A DNA stretch of 32,740 nucleotides from Pseudovirgaria hyperparasitica. Taxonomy: Eukaryota; Ascomycota; Dothideomycetes; Acrospermales; Acrospermaceae. Shown here one piece after another: positions 1 to 10,689 of the stretch. The DNA lies in contig NW_022985574.1 in assembly GCF_010093815.1 (NCBI RefSeq), positions 55,311-88,050 of the forward strand, given 5' to 3'. Each line of letters begins with the position of its first letter. Position 1 is the first letter of the stretch. The notes below the pieces were generated by a model, which worked only from the letters and a program-made list of their open reading frames with translations, did not search any database and was not told the DNA's origin. Both the position numbers and the translations under genes were made by a program.

Positions 1-869
1 CTATAAGTAGAGTAAGTTTAACTATTTCTATTCTAGTAAAGTATTATAAGACTAGTATCTATTAAACTACTATTCTTAGAAAGAAAAAGAAGTTAGAAAT
101 AATAACTACTTTTATAGAAACCGCGGAATATAATATACTAGTAGTAGTAGATAAGAGAACTACCCTAATAAGTACTAGATAATAAAAGAAAGTAAGAAAA
201 TAATCTAAGTTATATCTTCTTAGATAAATAAGTAAAGATCTAGTAAAGAGTATAGTTAAAACTAATATTAAGGAAGAGACTATTAACTATATAATATAAA
301 CTATTAACTATATAAAGGGAATAGTAAGTATTAGCTAAAGAGCTTTAAAAAGATAATAATAACTTCTATATAAGTTAAGAGATAACTATATATAAAGCCG
401 TAATATATCTATTATAATATAGTATCTATAGAATTTCTTAACTAAGAAGGTTTATAGAATAAGAAAGACTTACTAGATAAAGATATAGATAGATAAGCTT
501 AAGAGTAAGCTAAGAAAAGCTAGTTAGATAAGAAATCTTATAAGAAGTTAGCTAGAGTTTTCTTTATAAGAACTAAGGGAGTTAAGACTCTATTATTACT
601 ATTACTTAAGAAACTATAAAGAAGTAGAAGAATAGTAGTAAAAAACTATTATATCTATAGATAAAAGTATCCTTCTAATAATAAGCTATATTAGTATATT
701 ATAGAAAAGTATCTAAAGAAGCTAGTAGATTATATATATATATAGTAGACGAGTTTCTATTATCTCTACTAGTACTATAAATTATTAAGAGTACTATAAA
801 GTAGATAGAAACTAAAGACTATTACTTTTATTATTAGAACTATATTATAATAAATATAATACTAAATAG

Positions 870-1190
870 TACTATAGAGCTAGAATTAATTATTATAGAT
901 ACTAGAGTAAAGCTAAGTCTTATTAATAGAAACTAGCTAGCTATAGTACTACTAGATTATAAAAAGCATATTATAAAACTTATATATCTAACTATAGTTA
1001 TAGATATTAGTAATAAGGTTTATAATAGTAATAAGTCTATTAAAATAACTCTAATAGTATCTACTAACTTAGAAGAAACTAATATTATAGTTACTATTAA
1101 GTATAAAGTATATATTATTAAAAACCTAGTACTAAAACTACTAATAGATATAGATACTATTAGTCTAGAAGAAATAGATATTAAAGTTTA
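870..1190 (+). pseudogene. Retropepsin-like aspartic protease domain of the gypsy relic
   Basis: Frame 1 reads through a retropepsin-like module. It opens with IIIDTRVKLSLIN at about 886-924, matching the D-[ST]-G-A active-site loop followed by the conserved SLIN segment of fungal gypsy proteases. The active-site Gly has become Arg. It closes with LLIDIDTISLEEIDI around 1,138-1,185, resembling the family's C-terminal LLIG-D segment. The protease cleaves Gag-Pol in virus-like particles. It lies in a different frame from the downstream pol (frame 3), so either a programmed frameshift or an indel lies between 1,190 and 1,900. A dead remnant. Confidence 0.65.
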
Positions 1191-1899
1191 AAACTATATA
1201 ATTACCTTTCTATATAGCTAAAATATAGTAGCTTCTATTAGTATCTATCTAAGATATAAGAGATAGTTAAATATTATAGTAAGAGTATAATACTTAGTAT
1301 CTATTAAGTCTAATTTAAGAGGTATAGTTCTTATATATATATATATAACCTCTCTAATAATTATAATATACTTTTTAAACCTATAAAAGAGTATCTCTTA
1401 GCTACTAGAAAATAGTAAGCTATAATTTATATAGTAGTTATTAACTCTAGTAGTAGAGAAATTATAATTAAGAATAACGGAAATAAGACGCTTATAATTC
1501 TAAGGAATATAGTACTTAGTAAAATCTATAAACTAGATATTATAGAATACTACTAAATCTCTAATACTTATATAGACCTTACTACTCTTTCTCCCTTAGA
1601 AGCTATAAATATTAATTCTAAGCTTAAGACTTATCTTCTAAATAGAATAATACTCTATAGTAGAGAAGAGAAGACTATAAAATATAAAGAACTTATTAAA
1701 GAGTTTATAGAGTTATAGTAAGATAAAAAATCTATTATAAACTCTAGGGAAGTAAAGCTTATTCTTATAGAGGACTAATAAGAACTTAAGAAGTTATATA
1801 CTAGAGTATATAATATTAGCCCTTAGAACTATAAAGTAATTAATAAAACCTTTAATAGACTTTATAATAATAATAAAATAGATTAGAGTAAAAAGTCTA

Positions 1900-4375
1900 T
1901 ATAATTTAACTTTCTAGTTTTTATTATCTAGAGAGAGGTCTATAATCTAAAGATAAATAGACTAATATAGAAACTATATATAGTAATTAATATTAGAGGC
2001 CTTAATATAATTACCGTTAAAGATTTCTATCTATTAATAAGAATAGATAATATACTCTAGGCTAGCTAAGATTACTACTATATTATAATAATAGATACTA
2101 TAAGTATATTCTACTAATAGTTAGTAAGAGAAAAAGATTATAAGTATTTTATAGTAAATATCTATAGAGGTTAAGAATATCTAAAAGTTCTTACTATAGA
2201 CCATATTAATTTAGTCTAGTATATATAATAGAAACTAAATAATCTTCTATAAGAGTTTCTATAGATAAAAGTCTATATAGATAATATAGTAGTTTTCTCT
2301 AAGATATTTAAAGAGTATATTTATTATTTATAGTAGCTATAGAGTATACTATTAGACTTTAATATATCTCTTACTATAACTAAGATATTTATTAGATATC
2401 TAAGTACTATAATCCTTACAAAGAGAGTTAACGCCTTTAGACTATCTTTAAAGATAGAATAAATTATAGCTCTAAAAGATATATAGTTTCTAAAAGATAC
2501 TATAGTACTTAAAGAATATCTAGAAATAGCGGGATATCTATAAGACTAGTTACTATACTATATATAGTTAGTCTTACCGCTACTAAAAGCTAGTACTAAG
2601 CTCTTCTACTATATCTCTTATAAAAAGACTTAGTAAAAAGTATAGACCTTAAAAAGGCTAGTTCTATAAACTAAAGCGCTTATTAAATTATTTTAGATAA
2701 TATAAGAACTATAGAATAATCTAATCTTCTATTATTACTATAAGCTATTAAGATATATATTTCTAGATATTAATACTTTAAAAGAGTATAGCTTTAGAGT
2801 CTTTATATACTATATTTATAGAGACCTAGATCTAGTAATATTATTAGTTCCGGTTAATAATCTAGTAGACCTAGATAAAACTAATCTTAATCTACTTAAC
2901 TCTATAAGAATATTATAGCTATACTAGATAGAATTATTTCTAAGGGAGGTAATTTAACTAATATTATTTCTTAGTAAAGCTATTATAGTAATTAAACGAA
3001 ACTATTAGTCTATAGAACTTAAAATAGCTAGTCTAGTTTAGTTAGTAACTAAGCTTTAATATTTTATTAAGTTATTAGTATAGTTTATTATATTTATAGA
3101 CTATACTATAATAATAACTATTATATATTAGATAAAGCTCTCTAGTATAGCTACTAACTATAAGAATATCTATCTTATTTAAGTAGCTTAATATCTCTTA
3201 TAATATAAGCTTAACATCTAGTACTATTCTAGTAGAAACTATATTATACTAGACGTACTTAGTAGACTTATAAGTATAGTACTAGCTATCGAAGATAATA
3301 TACTAGATAAGATTAGCTAGACTTTTATAATTAGTAGTAATAAAGAGATAATTACTAAACTTATCTATATCTATTATATAGTCTTAATTAAGATAGTAGA
3401 TAAATTTAAGAATTATCTATAGAAAGCTTATAAAGAAGATAATACTTAGAATAAAGTATATAAAGTACTAATTAAAGAAGATACTCTATAGTAAGAGAAT
3501 AAGAATATACTAATATATATTAACTTTTCTAAAGGTAAATTATTATTAAAAGGGAAATTATAATCTCTAAATAGACTAAAATTCTTTATAAAAGATAAGA
3601 TAATTTATAATATTAATCGAGGTAATAATTAGAAAAGGCTATTTATTCTCTATACCCTTCTTATTAAGATCTTTAATATACTTTATAATTATAGTTTCTA
3701 TTAAGAAAAGAATAGACTCTATAAGAGAGTATCTATATCTTTCTATATATACTATCTTTTAAAAGAAGTTAAGGCCTATATTACATATTATAAGTAATAT
3801 AATAAGGTAAGAACGTCTTAGTAATAGCTATATAGAAGTTTTACTTCTATTATAACTTAGTATATACTATTTAGAACTATATACCTCGACCTTATTACTA
3901 CTCTATCTAAGATAGTAATAGATTATAATACTCTAGTATCTATTATCTATAAAGCTATAAAAAGAGTACTACTTATTCTAGAATATACTAACTAGAGCGC
4001 TAAAGAATAGACTAGTCTAATTTTACTAAACCTAGTTAAATATAATTAGAGAATCCCGGTAGAAATTATCTTAAATAGAGATACTAGATAGCTATTAGCC
4101 TTCTAGTAGAAAGTGTTTATAATATTAGAAGTTAAATTCCTAATATCTACTATATATCGCCTATAAATAGACGGCTAGATAGAGAGAATAAACTAATCCG
4201 TAGAGATTAGAATATAATTTATAGTTACTAAGAATTCTAATAAAGATTAGAATACCTATCTACTATTTCTATAAGACTTTATAAATAATACTATAAATAA
4301 AACTACTAGTATATCTCTTAATAAGTAACTATATAGTTTTAAAGTTAAAGATAGTATTAATTCCTACGGAATCTT
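1900..4375 (+). pseudogene. Gypsy pol relic: reverse transcriptase, RNase H, integrase
   Basis: One frame (frame 3) carries pol homology for about 820 codons with no indel needed, interrupted only by TAA/TAG. The reverse transcriptase region has RGLNIITVKDFYLL near 1,995 and the catalytic box YIDN at 2,274-2,285, where the family has Y-x-D-D (second Asp changed to Asn). RNase H follows: LFLSKAIIVIKRNYQSIELK near 2,965-3,020, ending in DVLSRL near 3,252. The integrase core has Asp in YLDLIT at 3,888, the second catalytic position as Asn at 4,074, and Glu in the IERINQ segment at 4,182. The last two have exactly the D-35-E spacing. Homology fades at about 4,375 before any chromodomain or LTR. 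The lesions are all of the transition type expected from RIP. Confidence 0.85.
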
Positions 4376-4380
4376 ATAAA

Positions 4381-7019
4381 AAGATATAAGTTCCCGCTAG
4401 CGCCCTTACTAAAACCACGACTAAAAAACTACCTTTTCCCTTATAATAAATTAACCACGACCTTAATCGAAACTCTATTCTAATAAATCGTGCTCCTAGC
4501 TACCCTAAGTAATTCTATATACTTTTTATAACTTATAGGCGCGGCGTTATAGACGAGTTCTAGTTATAAGCCTCTAGTATCGCGTTTAGTAGTAGGTAAA
4601 AAATCTATAGCCCTTAGCGGCGCGGACTATTAATTTTCTAGCACGCCTAAGGCTTCTTATTATTATCTTTTTCTCTTCTATTCCCTCTTCTATTCTCTCT
4701 CGATAATATATTATTATACTACTATAAATAAAGAAAAAGAGTCTAAAGATTTAAAATATATAATAGTAGTAGTAACGTATATTACTCTCCCTACTAGTCT
4801 CTCTTAGTAGTACTAGCTCTATAATAGATTAGGATACTCTATACTAATTCCTACTTATATCCTTCTAAGTAGCCTCTTTATAGCTAGATATACGCTAACT
4901 CCTTCCCTCTAGTCCTCTATAATATTAAACTATTATCCCCTTTATACTCTATTCTCTATAATAGTTATATCTTAAGAGCTAGAGCCGCTAACGTCGTCGC
5001 TAACTCTATAATACCTTCTAATTATTATTCTACCACGTTATAAGTAATCTAAATACCCTCTAAATAACCCTATACCACGCTAATAGCCTTCTATATATAC
5101 TACGGCGCACTCTCTTTAGTATATAGCTAGCTAGACCTTAATCTATTTAAAAGCTAATTTAATTCGATCTACGATAGTCTTAGATAATAGATAGTTCTAT
5201 AGATAGATTAGTAAGTATTATAATAGATAAATATCTACTAGATAACGTATTTAGAACTCCTTCTATACTATAGTTAGGACTAACGCTTACTCTATAATAG
5301 CTACCTTTAGTTATAGAGGAAGACTCTTCTCTAGACTCTCTATAGTAGATACCACGAAGGCATTTATATAGAGAGAGTCGAATTATTATAATATAGGAAT
5401 CGCCGTCTTAATAATAGATACTATCTATCCCTTACTAGTAGTCGCGTTATAACTAGGACTCTTTCTTAGATACTCTCTAGTAAATACTATAAAGTCGTCC
5501 TTAGATAGAGTATATTATAAGGCTAGAGTCGCTGTCTTAGTAATATATACTCTATACTCTATACTAATAGTTATATTATAATTAGAAGTCTTTCTTAGAC
5601 CCTCTCTAGTAGATACTATAATATTAATTCTAGGTATACTAAATATCTATATATTAGCGTCGCAAAGTAGTAAAGGATTAAGTACTATACTATATAATAG
5701 GTATCTACTATAATAAATATAGGCTAGCTACCCTATGCGCCTATATTACCTACTCTATTATAAGTAACTTTTAGTATATTCTCCGCCGTCTAAGTATAAT
5801 ATATAGATTCTATAATACTCTCTTTTAGTATAAAGAGATTCTAGTAATAAGAGTAAATAGAGAGATTTAGATACCTTACTACGGTAATAGTAAAGTATAG
5901 ATTCTAGTACTATCTAAATATCCTCTAGTCTTATGCTAGCTTCTCTTATAGATATAATAGATCTAGAATAGTACTACTATTTAGAACTATATAATAGAGA
6001 AGTTCCGATAGAGTATATAATACTATAACTAGTTAGTATTATTTATTTCTATAAAGATTAATATTAAGAATAGTATACTATAGAATACTCTTCTAAGGAA
6101 TAGCTATTAAGGCGTATATACTCTAGTTATAAAGGGTAAGCTTCTCTATTTTATAAGTAATCTATAACTAAACTATAACGACCTAAAGTATATATAGCTA
6201 TATATCTATAATAACTAGACTAAGTAGAGTAGGCTACGTTATGCTACGTTCTATAATCTCTATAATAATATTCTATGGCGTATTAAGGAGGTTCTCTACC
6301 ATATAAACCCATTTATCTAGATATTTCATATAAACGCGTAAATACTACACGACTAGCCTACCCTTAGTCTTAGTATTAGTATTATTAAAGACTACGACCA
6401 CGACCTAAGGAGATAGAATATACTAAACTACGATAAGATTACTAGACTTCTTCTAGTTAGACCGTAGAGTAAGCTAGTTATAGAGTAGTATAATATTATA
6501 CTCTAATATATAGATAGTACTCTACGCTAGATAAGTAACCTCTATATAATATATCTTCTAATATACTTTCTACTACTCTTTCTATATAGGTTACTAGGGT
6601 AGAACTAGAACTATTCTATATACTAGAATCTCTATTATCCTCGAGGCGTAGGCCGCCGTAAGTAGATTATAGCTATTCTAGAGAGAGGTTGTAGTCGTGG
6701 TCGTAGTAGTTATAATTATAGTAATTATAGTTATAGTAGTTATAGTCGTGGTAGTCATACTATTAAAGATAAGTAGACTCTAGTCTAAAATATTACTACT
6801 AGGTATAGATCTCGGCTTAGCTATTATAGGTATAAGTAGAAGTATATTAGCTAGTAGATATAGTAGAATTACTTTCTATAGCGCCGATCTAATTCTCTTA
6901 ACCTAGTACTCTACGCTAGATATCTATTCTAGAAGGTTATAATAGACGTATAGGTATTAATCTAGGGAAATCGCCTTACCTAGTAGTAGTAAAACTAGAG
7001 TAAGGTCCGTTATATATAC
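4381..7019. other. Heavily RIPed repeat DNA, no gene resolved
   Basis: Composition shifts at about 4,380: CG and occasional CACG/CGTG reappear, so this is a different repeat from the gypsy relic. The plus strand is pyrimidine-rich between about 4,600 and 6,300 (runs such as ctcttctattctctctcg). Short coherent stretches can be read but I recognise no domain. By position, part of it may be the N-terminal portion and 5' flank of the Helitron that follows. I could not identify Helitron ends (5' TC, 3' CTRR with hairpin). Confidence 0.4.
6688..6760. repeat. Imperfect trinucleotide/hexanucleotide tract
   Basis: A run of GTA, GTC and GTG triplets interleaved with TTATAG units has strict 3-base periodicity for about 73 bases. 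It looks like a decayed codon repeat, Val-rich on the plus strand or His/Asp/Tyr-rich on the minus strand, just upstream of the Helitron relic. No function is assignable. Confidence 0.6.
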
Positions 7020-9440
7020 TTTACTAGACTTCTAGAGACGCTTAGAAACTCTAATATAACTAGTTATAAGCTAGAAAGTACTATTATACTTAGAAAGACT
7101 TTCTATAGCGGGCCTCGGTTTATATAAGAGCTATATTTTAATATAATAGCTATGGCGGCGTATAGTGGGCCGCTAGAGTTCTTTATTACTATAATATATA
7201 ACCTAGTCTAGTATAAGGTAATAGATAAGCTAGCGCTAGAAGAATTAGTAATAGATTAAATTAACCTCTACTATCGTGTTTTCTATATAAAGCTAGTATA
7301 GCTTCTATATAACCTAATAAAGAGCTATGTCCTTAGAAAGTATATCGCGTACTACTACTCTATTAAGCTTTAGAAGTATAGACTACTATATATCTATATT
7401 CTTATTATTATAATACTAGATAATTACGCTACTTCTATTAAAAAGATTAACGCCGCTATATATATAGAGCTCCTAGATCTAAGCTCTAATCTAGTACTAT
7501 TTAGAATTATCTATTATACTATACTATATAGGCCTTATAGTAATATAAATCTATTAAGTCTATATATAATAATAAGTAAGAGATATTCTAGTCGCCGTAA
7601 GTATTACTATTAGTTCCCCTTTCTATATATAAATAAGACGTTACTACTAGTTAGGAAAGAGCCATTCTACTAGCGTCGTGCTAGCGTATATATCTACTAG
7701 AAGAATAATAATTAGTATATCTACTTAAGTCGTAATATTATACTATATAATCCTTATCTTTTAAAACGGTATAATGCGTATATTAATATTAAGTTATACT
7801 ATAGTATAGATATATTTAAGTACGTATTTAAGTATATATATAAGGGCCTAGATATAGTAAATATCCTTATATAGCGTGATAATCTAAATCCTTCTAGGTC
7901 GCACCTAGACCTAGGGTAGTAGATATATATAGGTGGTATACGGTATCGCGGCTATAGTAATAGTTATACTTAAGCTAGTTATTAGTAGTAATAGAGTTAT
8001 TATAGTACTAGCGTAGAGTATCCTCCCTAGAATTAGATTCTTAATAAGATAAAGGTCTTTATTAACGTACGCTATCTCTCTAGCTATAAGACTATCTACG
8101 GTATTATAAATCTACTATTCTATAGCTAGTTCCCCCCTATATAGATACTTACTATATATAAGAAGAATTAGTAAATGGTTATCTTCTAATATAGAGACAA
8201 TAACTTACTAGGGAATATATCTATTCTAGCGCGGGCTAGGAATATAATACTAACTAAGTTCTTTATTATAAACTAGTAGCGTACTATTATAGGGCTACTA
8301 TAACTCTATTATATAGAGTTTCCCTAGTATTATATCTAGATCTAGAATAAGGTATAGTGTAAGCGACGTGGTAAGTTCTTAATTAGTCGTCTACTCTAGA
8401 TACTATAGATAGCTAGGGAGGTATTCTATCTACGAACTCTACTTCTCTATATCCCTAGGTAGATATTATTTAATAATATAAGAATATATAATAGTATAGT
8501 ATATTCTATATACCGCGACGTATATACTATATAAGGACTACTTTATAATAATAGTAAATACTAGCTAGCGCTTATAGAGATTATAGGTACTTAGCCTATA
8601 GTAGACCTATAATAGATATTTACTATTATAGTATAAGCTAATAACTAAGGTAGTAATCGAGATCTCTAGAACTAGTTTAAGAATACCCTTAGTAATAACT
8701 ATATCTACTAGCTCTATAAGTACTTCTAGGTCCCTAAGCTAATAGTTATATAGTAATATAAGCTAGTACTCTACTATATTCACGACTATCTCTAGTATAT
8801 AGAAACGGATATAAACCGTATCGTACTCTCTATACTAGCCTTTAATTAGCTCTATATAACTATACTAGGTAGAAATCGTATTCTTTATAAGTAGATAAAC
8901 TAGCGTTATAATAACCTAGCGTAGTTTATTATATAGTATCTCCCTAGTCTAAACTAGAAATAGTAACGTGTATACGATACTCTATTAGATACTATAGAGG
9001 CTAGTTATAGGGAGGTCTTCTTTCTTAATAGATCTAGTAGAATAGGGAAGATACTAGTATAGAATCTAGTACTAGATATACTATGACTTTCTAGGAAAGT
9101 TATACTAGTAACTACCTCCTCTAGTATTACTATAATTCTTTTATATAGTAGTATAATAGTATATTCCCGTTTTAAGATTCCCCTCTAGGTAGAGCGCGAT
9201 ACTAGCTATAATATTAGCGCTAGTATCTATCTTAGCCGTATACTCTACGCTATAGATATATATTTCTAGAATAAGTATATAATATTATATTAATATTCTA
9301 TTAAGGTAGTAGTGTAAGAATAGGGTTATTAGATAGTAGTATAGTTAGATAGAACAATAGGGTGTATTCTATTATAGAACGAATTACTACCAAACCCTTT
9401 CGGTAGGAATCTAAGAGTATATATATAAAGAGACGCCGAT
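7020..9440 (+). pseudogene. Helitron Rep/PIF1-helicase relic
   Basis: Frame 3 remains readable for about 800 codons. The N-terminal part matches the Helitron-like domain: SGPRFIQELYFN near 7,107, then PLEFFITITYNL near 7,170 (family FITFTCNP), then FKYVFKYIYKGLDIVNI near 7,812-7,862. RYLSSYKTIYGIINL near 8,070-8,112 and LLQLYYIEFPQYYIQ near 8,290 follow in family order. The C-terminal part begins a PIF1 helicase: VFFLNRSSRIGKILVQNL at about 9,015-9,066 is a damaged Walker A in which Lys survives (9,048) and Gly/Thr positions are mutated. YSRFKIPL follows near 9,165-9,190. Homology stops shortly after, so motifs II-VI are missing and the gene is truncated as well as RIPed. Helitrons move by rolling-circle replication using this Rep plus helicase protein. 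Confidence 0.8.
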
Positions 9441-10097
9441 CTATCTAGTATATAACTATTTACCGCCCTTCACGTCACCTCCTAACCCTATTAGCTAAGG
9501 TATATATAGGTCGGGTTCTATCTAAGGCTAAGTCCTAATAATTATCCCTTCCCTCTAGAAAGCTACCCTTAGTAACCTAGATTATTACCTATCTCTATAT
9601 CTCTATTCTAAGTCTTATAAGACCTTAGTCGTTCTCTACGCTTTATCTTAGATACTTACTAATATTTGCCGATCTAAGATTTATATAAGTGTTTTCCTAA
9701 TAAACTAGATTTTATCTATCTTAACTTCTTATATAGGTAAGATTACCTAATTAGGCCTAGCGTATCACGTAATGTAATTAGATAAGCCCGTGTACTACCT
9801 ATATTAAAATCTTTTCTTAGAAATATTCCTTTCTTTAAAAAACTTCTTAACTCTTTATAGAGTTTTTTAGATTATTAGGTATATTACCCGATTCTTATAG
9901 ATATAGATTTATATAGATTTACTATAATTTAGTATGATTTACGTAATTTACTAATTTTTATACCGTCCTTAGCTAGTAATAATATAGTTCGTAATAATCT
10001 GTATAAATTAGTAATAATTATAATATAGTTTCCTAAAATCTTAACGCTCTAAAGTAATCGGCGCGGAAATAGATATCTTTAAATAATCCCTATCTTA
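9441..10097. other. AT-rich RIPed flank, no gene
   Basis: Nothing coding is recognisable after the Helitron helicase homology ends. The last 200 bases are strongly AT-rich and end in the sequence that immediately precedes the left terminal inverted repeat. I interpret this as the insertion-site flank of the 22.1-kb element. Confidence 0.5.
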
Positions 10098-10141
10098 CAT
10101 TAGGAAAGATACAGCGCTCCCAAGTACTCCTAAGTACTCCC
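10097..10141 (+). repeat. Left terminal inverted repeat
   Basis: It begins ACATTAGGAAAGATAC and continues into GCGCTCCCAA. It pairs with 32,168-32,210 on the other strand: 26 of 27 at the outer end, then a looser 18 bases differing by transitions and one extra base. The single outer mismatch (A here, G in the partner's complement) fits RIP. Confidence 0.85.
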
Positions 10142-10214
10142 TAAGTATTCTTTCATCCCATTATATCTATCGGGCGGACCTACTTACTATCTATCCTAAC
10201 GGGACGGCTTTATA

Positions 10215-10376
10215 TAATTTATACTAAGTATTCCGTTTATACCAAACGTCCCGTTTATACCGAACGTCCCGTTTATACCGAACATACTAGTTATACTAAA
10301 CGTCCCGTTTATACTAAACGCACTAGTTATACCGAACGTCCCGTTTATACCGAACGTACCGTTTATACCAACGGGA
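10215..10376 (+). repeat. Left subterminal 18-bp tandem array (about 9 units)
   Basis: The consensus unit is CCGTTTATACCGAACGTC. Eight clear units run from 10,233 to 10,376 in strict 18-bp register, with a decayed ninth at 10,215. Variants are mostly transitions (CCG to CTA, CGA to TAA). The reverse complement contains GGACGTT and CGGTATAAACGG, words that recur in the array near the right end. Its position 118-280 bp from the left terminus suggests transposase-binding subterminal repeats, although the unit length is also compatible with a 6-codon repeat. Confidence 0.85.
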
Positions 10377-10482
10377 TAATTAGTACTAGTTGTTCTCTTA
10401 ATACTAATTAGCTTACTAGTACTACTTATTTACTATATACTAATCACTCTCATAGAATAAATAGTATATAGTATTTTAGCTT

Positions 10483-10527
10483 CTCTATCTACTCTACCTA
10501 CTCTATCTACTCTATATACTCTATCTA
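10483..10527. repeat. 9-bp tandem repeat, five units
   Basis: Five consecutive units close to CTCTATCTA cover 45 bases in perfect 9-bp register (variants CTCTACCTA and CTCTATATA). It lies between the left subterminal array and the end of the minus-strand gene. Possibly a low-complexity remnant. Confidence 0.7.
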
Positions 10528-10689
10528 TTTTAATAGAAGTCTCTTTTCTAAAGTAATATCTTTATCTAAAGTATCTCTATAACTCTATATATCTTATTAT
10601 TCTAAATTATATCTTTAGTATATTTAATTATAGTCTTTAAATTTAATACTAGAAAGATAGTATATAATAGAGAGTAGAGGTTAAAAATT

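Larger units (their letters stand above)
1..4380 (+). mobile_element. Ty3/gypsy LTR retrotransposon relic, RIP-saturated, truncated at both visible ends
   Basis: This stretch carries the ordered remains of protease, reverse transcriptase, RNase H and integrase, the domain order of a Ty3/gypsy element. It is almost devoid of CA and TG dinucleotides. By eye I found only a handful, for example near 967, 2,419, 3,215, 3,784 and 4,114. TA is everywhere, the hallmark of exhaustive RIP. The region 1-870 should hold gag but I recognise no domain there. No LTR is visible: the left end runs off the window and the integrase homology stops near 4,375, where base composition changes abruptly. That edge is either a truncation or the site of a later insertion. 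Confidence 0.85.

Noticed and set aside
1339-1348. Short (TA)n tracts as promoters
   Set aside because: TA runs are everywhere because of RIP, so they carry no promoter information here.
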